64,000 nucleotides of DNA from positions 127,734-191,733 of the forward strand of contig JAAGOF010000230.1 of the NCBI GenBank assembly GCA_010645155.1, given 5' to 3'. The position numbers were made by a program, and so were the translations under genes. Positions 58,791-64,000 of the stretch are shown piece by piece; positions within the stretch are counted from its first letter, which is position 1; each line of letters opens with the position of its first letter. The notes under the pieces were generated by a model. It saw nothing but the letters and a program-made list of their open reading frames with translations, was not told the origin of the DNA and did no database searches. This DNA is from Tigriopus japonicus (Eukaryota > Arthropoda > Copepoda > Harpacticoida > Harpacticidae).

Positions 58791-61591
58791 AAAAGCGAAT
58801 AATAAAAAGATATTTTCAACAGTTGTGGAAACGTCCTTCACATTCCAATATCAAATATTGGTTTTCCAAGGTTAGCTACCAATCAAAAACAAATAAGCTT
58901 TGACGTAATTTACGCAAACATTTGTACATTTATTGCGTTCAATCTTTCGACGTTGACAACATTTACCATTTTTTTTTGACAGCCTAGAGCAAGGTCAGCC
59001 AATGCTCAAAAGGTATCAAAACTACTATCTCAAAGATTAATCATGCGCGAATGAGCGATCATACTACCGAAAAGATCCTTCTTTTTCACCTCTCAAACGT
59101 AAGTCAACCGGAAATTTTTCTAGTCTTCTCTTAAACCTCTCTAAACAAGGAAAAAATGATCAAGAAACCCTTTCAAAAGAAAAACATCTAGATTGTGAAA
59201 AAATGTATTTTAGAAACTTTTTTAAAGAAGCACTTAGCCAATTCTTCCAAAAAGATCAATGCTTTTTACCAATCTTCCTGATTAATCACAATGTTTTGGT
59301 GATCTCAGTCAAAGTCTAAGAAAAGAAAACCATTCCCAAGTCCAAATCCTTATCAGTTTATTTTAGAAACAGGTTTCAACGATGAAAACCAAGGCTCAAG
59401 CATAGTTCAGAGACCTCAAAGCTCACAAATGGGCTTAATAATCATTACCTTTCATATGACAACAAATTTGGATTCAAACATTATGGTCTTTGTTGCAAGG
59501 GCACCGCAAACTATCTCGCTTTGTTCCCTTTTTTTGTTAATTGGGTTCAAAAATATGACACATGTCATGGAAGAGGACAAAGATTAACCTTCAACTACTT
59601 TGTTGTAGTAAATGAAGTGTGAATTTTGGACAACAGTTTTCTACATTAAGCTTCCAACCGATGATTTTCATGACAATAAACCAACTCATCGTTTGTTTAT
59701 TTTAGATGGCGCTAATGTCTCAAAAGCTCGTCAGAGCTACTTAAGGTTCTCAGAACCAATCCGTATGATTTTGAAATGTCATTTTCTAGACTACAACTAA
59801 CAGAAGGACTAAGAAGCCTTTCAAAGTTAGCTTCATAGTCAATTTTAAGTGCAAATGACACTGCAAAATAGTATTTCAAAGACGTTCGTTCTTGCAAAAA
59901 AACGAGCCTCAAGACCTACTAAAGAACCCTACCAAACCCGCCAAAGTTCAGCAGCATGTTAAATAACATTTCACATCTTTGAACATTGATCAATCATTAA
60001 TATCAAGTTTTCTGTCAGAAACTCGTCTCAAGCAGTCTCTTTGAAAGACGGGAAAAATAACTTGCTTGGGTCGAAGTTCAGGAGTTCAGCGTCTTCCGTC
60101 AAAATGTGGACAAGAAAATTTGGCGGATGGCCTTGATTGAAACCAATTATCTTGGCTCATTCTGTCTGGATTAAGTCAAAGAAAGGGAAAAACGAATATA
60201 CGAGTTGTTTCCGGAAGTCGTTTAAATGCAACGACGCGATAAAGCACAATTATCAAGTACCGTGAGGTTTGACGGTGCGGATATTTGATTCTTCGTTCCT
60301 TTGTGCTCAGCATTGAAATTAGCTTCACTTGTTTTATTCATGGAATTGTCAGCTCAATTCATGACCTACGTGAAGTGGTAATTTACACAAACAAAAGCGC
60401 TTTTAGCATTGACAATTGGGCGATATGAAAAAAGGAAGCCCTCATTTTCGAGTTCGGACACTTTTGACCTTGAACGTTGGGAGTGGACGCCGATCAGGGT
60501 TGCCCAAGATCGGACCAGATAAATGCTCAAAAAATAAGAAAAACAGTCGACCTCTCTACTTTTGGCATTCGACTTGGACAGACAAAAGCCAGCCTACTTG
60601 TTTTTAGAATCTAGAATCTTGATGTAAAGCATGGCTGTTGGTTGGATGGCGTAATCACAACGGTCCTTGTGTCGACAGTTGATGTCGTAACTGCTCTTGA
60701 TCAAAGCGTTCAAATGGCAAAGGAAGGAGGGAGACAAACCAAATGGTTGAACGGGACAGCTTTTGCCCTCTTGCTTTGCTCTGCTCTGCAGTACAGTACA
60801 GTACCATCCTGGAGGGTTGCTAAGGATTAGGTTAGAGACAGAAATGGCTCGAGTCTTGCCAAACACTTAACTTAGTGTCGGAACTTTTAAAGTTATGTTG
60901 GTGCAGGTAATCTTTCGGAGAAGAAATGAACTTTTTGAAGTTCAATCAAAAACACTTTGTTTCGCGTTTTTTAATCAATAATTTTATACTAGCCTGTCTT
61001 GGCTTAGAATAAAACCAGATCATATGGGTTTTTGACTAAAAAAGTGACCAAAGAAAGCATTTTTCTGGTCAAAACCATTGTTTTGTGTGTATTTAAACAC
61101 ATCAAGGTGAAAAGTAATATTTGCCTTTGAAATTTGTTGGATTTTGTGGCCAATTGTGATTAAAATTCGACCATGGATGCTTAAGGGAGCCACTTATCCT
61201 TATCTTTTGGCAAGGACTTTTAAAATTTAGTATTCAAATCAAATTAGTTGTTTATAATGGGAGCATATCAACTCCCTATAAGTTGGCGAAATCTGTTTTA
61301 AAGCAAATATTTCAAAGAACTTCTGAGGCACTTTCTAATTTGTTTTCCTAGAAAAGGGGTGCTGGTAGCCATAAGATATTCGTTGTTAATTTTTCGGATT
61401 CTAAGCATCTACGGGCATAAATTGAGGAGCAAATTACTTTTGGTGTTTTTGAGATCTGGCTCAGATTTATGCTCTCATTTATTTGTTTTCTCATTCAAAT
61501 GATATCTGCATGAAATCCCGCATTAATTCTTCTGTAAAGAGGTTTCTATCTGTTATGTTATTAGTAGCTTAGCTCACAAAGTAGCACTTGA
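58791..61591. other. No recognisable feature
   Basis: AT-rich. Short open frames at 59612-59800 and 60594-60866 carry no motif. No kinase exon is found here either. Confidence 0.4.
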
Positions 61592-61599
61592 GTCATGAG

Positions 61600-62363
61600 T
61601 AGAGACAGGAAGTTTAGACGAATAAAACTGTCAAATCAGACGAAAAAAGACGAATAAAATTCCCCGATTAAGTGAAAAAAGACGAATAAAATTGCCCGAT
61701 GAAACGAAAAAAGACGAATAAAAGGCTTCATTTAACGAAAAAAAAACTGTCTTTCACGGTAAAAAAAAACCCTAACTAATTGTCTGTAAAGAGGTTACAC
61801 AGAGCCTTAAACTGCTGCCCAAAAAGTAGACGAAAAGTGTGTCCCAATTGAGGGGAAACACCTGCTCTGTGTAAAACGACAAAATATACAAAAGAAAGGA
61901 AGGAAAAGTGTCAAATGAGCAAGAAATGGTCAGTGGTAAATATTAATTTTAAAAAAACTGTTCAAAAAGAGTTCAAAACCGCCCTTTTTCAACGTTTTCA
62001 GTTGAGCAATATTTTATGGCAAATTTGCTGACACTTTATTGTTCACATAGTCGGACAGCTCTTTTCATTCCAATAGTGGCCTTTTCTTTCCGTGTCTTTC
62101 AGGAAACCCTACAAGTTGAAATTTATGTGTGGATCATATTTTGTTCGAGCAAAAACGCAACTGACAATCAAACTATTACTTTGGCCCAAGTTTTGGCGTT
62201 GAACTTTTTTGAAAGTGTCTATTTAATTTAAAATTTGAGAAAAAAACTTAAAATCCAAGAAAATTTTCCATTTTTCACAAATCAGACGAAAAAAATTGAG
62301 CAAAATTGCCGGATTAGACGAAAAAAGCCGAATACGTTTATTCGTTTAAAGTTCCTGTCCCTA
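61600..62363. mobile_element. Family A hAT element, intact non-autonomous copy next to a gene start
   Basis: The 764-bp element starts TAGAGACAGGAAGTTTAGACG and ends AAAGTTCCTGTCCCTA, with the perfect 8-bp duplication GTCATGAG at 61592-61599 and 62364-62371. The terminal inverted repeat is about 27 bp. Arrays of GACGAAAAAAGACGAATAAA lie at the left and shorter ones at the right, on the same strand. It ends 362 bp before the ATG at 62726. Confidence 0.95.
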
Positions 62364-62371
62364 GTCATGAG

Positions 62372-62725
62372 TCATTGAAGGTCTTCTCATACCTTTTAAC
62401 AAAACTGATATTAAGTGAACGGGCCCTAGGCAACCCGGACTGAGACAAAAATCTAGCTTGGAGAGTCTCATCTGTGCGATGTACTGTCCACGAGTGAGCA
62501 AGCAACTGTAGAGAACAGGTTAGAGAGCCATTGCTCCGATGTTCAACTCCGAGCAAAAGCCAGTGTTGCCTGATCGTTGCTCGGATCAGGACATCGCTCA
62601 AGGTCTCCCTTGTCAAAGTACTTGCTTTTCAATGCTGTGAATCCGCCAATAGTCTTCTTGAACAACAACAAATTGATACTTGTTTTAATTGTGACTACTG
62701 TTAACTTCAATGATGTGCCTGAACA
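62372..62725 (+). promoter_or_regulatory. Promoter/leader region of the unnamed gene
   Basis: This is the interval between the family A element and the ATG at 62726. Base composition rises toward the start. No TATA box or clear initiator is recognised. A TGA lies in frame two codons before the ATG (62720-62722). Confidence 0.35.
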
Positions 62726-63240
62726 ATGCTTGAGCACTATCCTGGACGTGCCTACAAGGTCGGCTGTGACACCATGGACTTTTGGTCTCATCTTGAGGAG
62801 CTTCAAGACACTCTCCCCAAATACGGAACAGTGGGACGGAGGGCAAGATGGAACCAATCCAGACCCACCGATTTGCTTGGGGGTCATGAGGCTCCATCTT
62901 GGACCGATCTCTCTTACGTGGAGCCTCAGTATTTTGAGCGCAGATACAAAGAACCTAGTAGGGTTGGTGGTAGTGGCTTCGATATGCGATTACGTCATCC
63001 CTCTGGTTCTAGCTCTTCAGGGAGATCCCTCAGGGGTAGTCACTCCTATAGCTCCTTCACGGATCTGGGCAGAGAGTCCGGCTATTTTTCCTCACAAGAG
63101 GATTTGATGAACAGTTCCCAGAGTAAGAAAAGACAAAAGCCAGAGATCGTGAGGAAGCTAAGCAAGTTGTTTTTCTCAAAAAAGAACAACAAAGACCAAC
63201 AACCAGATCCCTCTGATGCCACAACTCCTACTAGTGCAGG
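62726..63240 (+). CDS. Unrecognised serine-rich protein, first coding exon
   Basis: An open frame of 171 codons plus 2 bases begins at ATG 62726 (in-frame TGA just upstream) and ends at AGTGCAGG|GTGAGG. The product opens MLEHYPGRAYKVGCDTMDFW. It includes a Ser/Arg-rich stretch (HPSGSSSSGRSLRGSHSYSS) followed by FTDLGRESGYFSSQEDL. A basic block RKLSKLFFSKKNNKDQ precedes a Pro/Thr/Asp end. No domain is recognised; it looks like a largely disordered cytoplasmic or scaffold protein. The frame continues in the next exon without a stop, base composition is richer than the flanks, and the amino-acid pattern looks selected, so a real gene is likely. An internal Met at 62774 (MDFWSHL) is an alternative start. 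It lies on the same strand as the kinase gene. Confidence 0.75.
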
Positions 63241-63498
63241 GTGAGGAGGACAAACATGGCCCCATTTTGAAAGGTCAATTGATTGTTAACGAGGTAGCAA
63301 AAAACTCTCTTTGTATATTCAAGCCTCTTACGTTAATTTGTGAAGTATTTTAATTGGCTTTCAAATGGCTTTGAAATTGAACACTTGTCTGTTCTAGTAA
63401 AACTTTGACATTTTGGGAGTCCCATTTTATGCTAGTTTGCAAGTAAGATTTTACTTGGGTCCGTTCTACTCTTCCTCACCCTGTCTTGATTTCAATAG

Positions 63499-64000
63499 GA
63501 AACATTTCTTCATTGATCCTGAGGATCACGAACGAAGAAGGAGCCATTCCAGTACCTTCCACAAAAGTCAATCCTCTAATGACGTGTTTGGTCAAAAGAG
63601 TAGGAACACTTCCAATCCGTCTCAGATAAGACATTGCCATTCCCAAAGTGACCTGGAGGTCCTCAATGACCCACGGCCTCGATTCCAGAGGTCCATCTCC
63701 AGAAAAATGATTCTGGATTCTCTCTTTGAAGAACCTGAATCTGGAGCGTGTTCCTTTGACCTTCACAGATACCCTTCCGAGGCAAGATCTGAAGAAGGGG
63801 ATGTTCAAGGGGCCATGCTAGCACCTATTCACGCCAGAGTAAGAAAAACCGGCCATCAAGTCCTCAGTAGAGCGGACTTAGTCCACAACCTTCTATCTAG
63901 AACCATCAGTGAAGGCTCTGAAAACCTGTCTGAGGTGTCCGAGATAGTACAAAATCTGTTGGAAAGTGGAGACTTCAATGCCAATCCTGATGAATTTGCT
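63499..64000 (+). CDS. Unrecognised serine-rich protein, second coding exon (cut by window end)
   Basis: The acceptor TTGATTTCAATAG leads into a frame that completes GG|G (Gly) from the first exon and stays open for all 502 bases to the window edge. It encodes KHFFIDPEDHERRRSHSSTF and further Ser/Arg-rich sequence with SQSDLEVLND and RFQRSISRKMILDSLFEE. A more helical acidic region follows: SRADLVHNLLSRTISEGSEN and SEIVQNLLESGDFNANPDEF. RRRS and RSIS are sites that basophilic kinases such as PKA or PKG could use, which is inference only. The intron is 258 bp. The gene continues beyond the window. Confidence 0.75.

Noticed and set aside
53712..62700. Missing downstream kinase G exons
   Set aside because: I looked for the GELAILYN, WAI-RQCF and kinase-domain motifs and did not find them. 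Very short exons could be missed by eye.
62543..62897. Minus-strand open frames opposite the unnamed gene
   Set aside because: They are shadows of the plus-strand exon, which has a matching splice partner.

Overview
The window looks like a piece of an arthropod nuclear genome, possibly a crustacean such as a copepod. It is AT-rich, has few genes, and its exons are short and separated by long introns with GT/AG borders. It holds an arthropod-type BTB gene close to Drosophila lolal/batman. The species assignment is inference only. There are no bacterial operons, rRNA genes or CRISPR arrays.

Four host genes can be supported. (1) 9467-9850, minus strand: a complete 127-residue BTB protein like Lola-like (lolal), with a probable 5'UTR intron. 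(2) 20763-24658, plus strand: the last five coding exons of a kainate-type ionotropic glutamate receptor, covering the second half of the ligand-binding domain, M4 and the cytoplasmic tail. Its M1-M3 exons were not found in the window. (3) 31826-53711, plus strand: the 5' part of cGMP-dependent protein kinase (Drosophila foraging, vertebrate PRKG1), with two alternative first exons of I-alpha and I-beta type that join one shared exon in the same phase. The rest of the kinase is not seen. (4) 62726 to the window end, plus strand: the first two coding exons of an unrecognised serine-rich protein. It begins about 9 kb after the last visible kinase exon, so it may be nested in a kinase intron.

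Most of the rest is old and nested transposon sequence, nearly all of it non-autonomous. Family A (hAT-like, TAGGGACAGGAAC ends, 8-bp target duplications) lies at 17754-19378, 21199-22169, 26454-27314 and 61600-62363, with a 3' fragment at 13715-14011. Family B (TAGAGCCCGGG ends, hAT-like) is at 12440-13378 and 17976-18764, with an internal fragment at 1852-2400. Family C (CAGGGGTCGGCAACC ends, hAT-like) is at 12147-12394, 33462-34075 and 48976-49224. The 33462 copy carries a further hAT element, and family A at 17754 carries family B. There are also Tc1/mariner-like elements, long foldback elements (6460-7627, 14414-14752), tRNA-derived SINEs, a broken mariner transposase (4300-5300) and a broken LINE reverse transcriptase (5650-5970, minus).

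The other striking repeats are a 13-bp minisatellite of about 50 units at 19389-20036, a CT/CGCT-rich microsatellite at 7052-7171, and a duplicated 0.6-0.8 kb block at 15063 and 16747. The long stretches 34.1-46.9 kb and 49.2-52.5 kb are kinase intron sequence with almost nothing recognisable. All family calls rest on motifs read by eye; no search was run.
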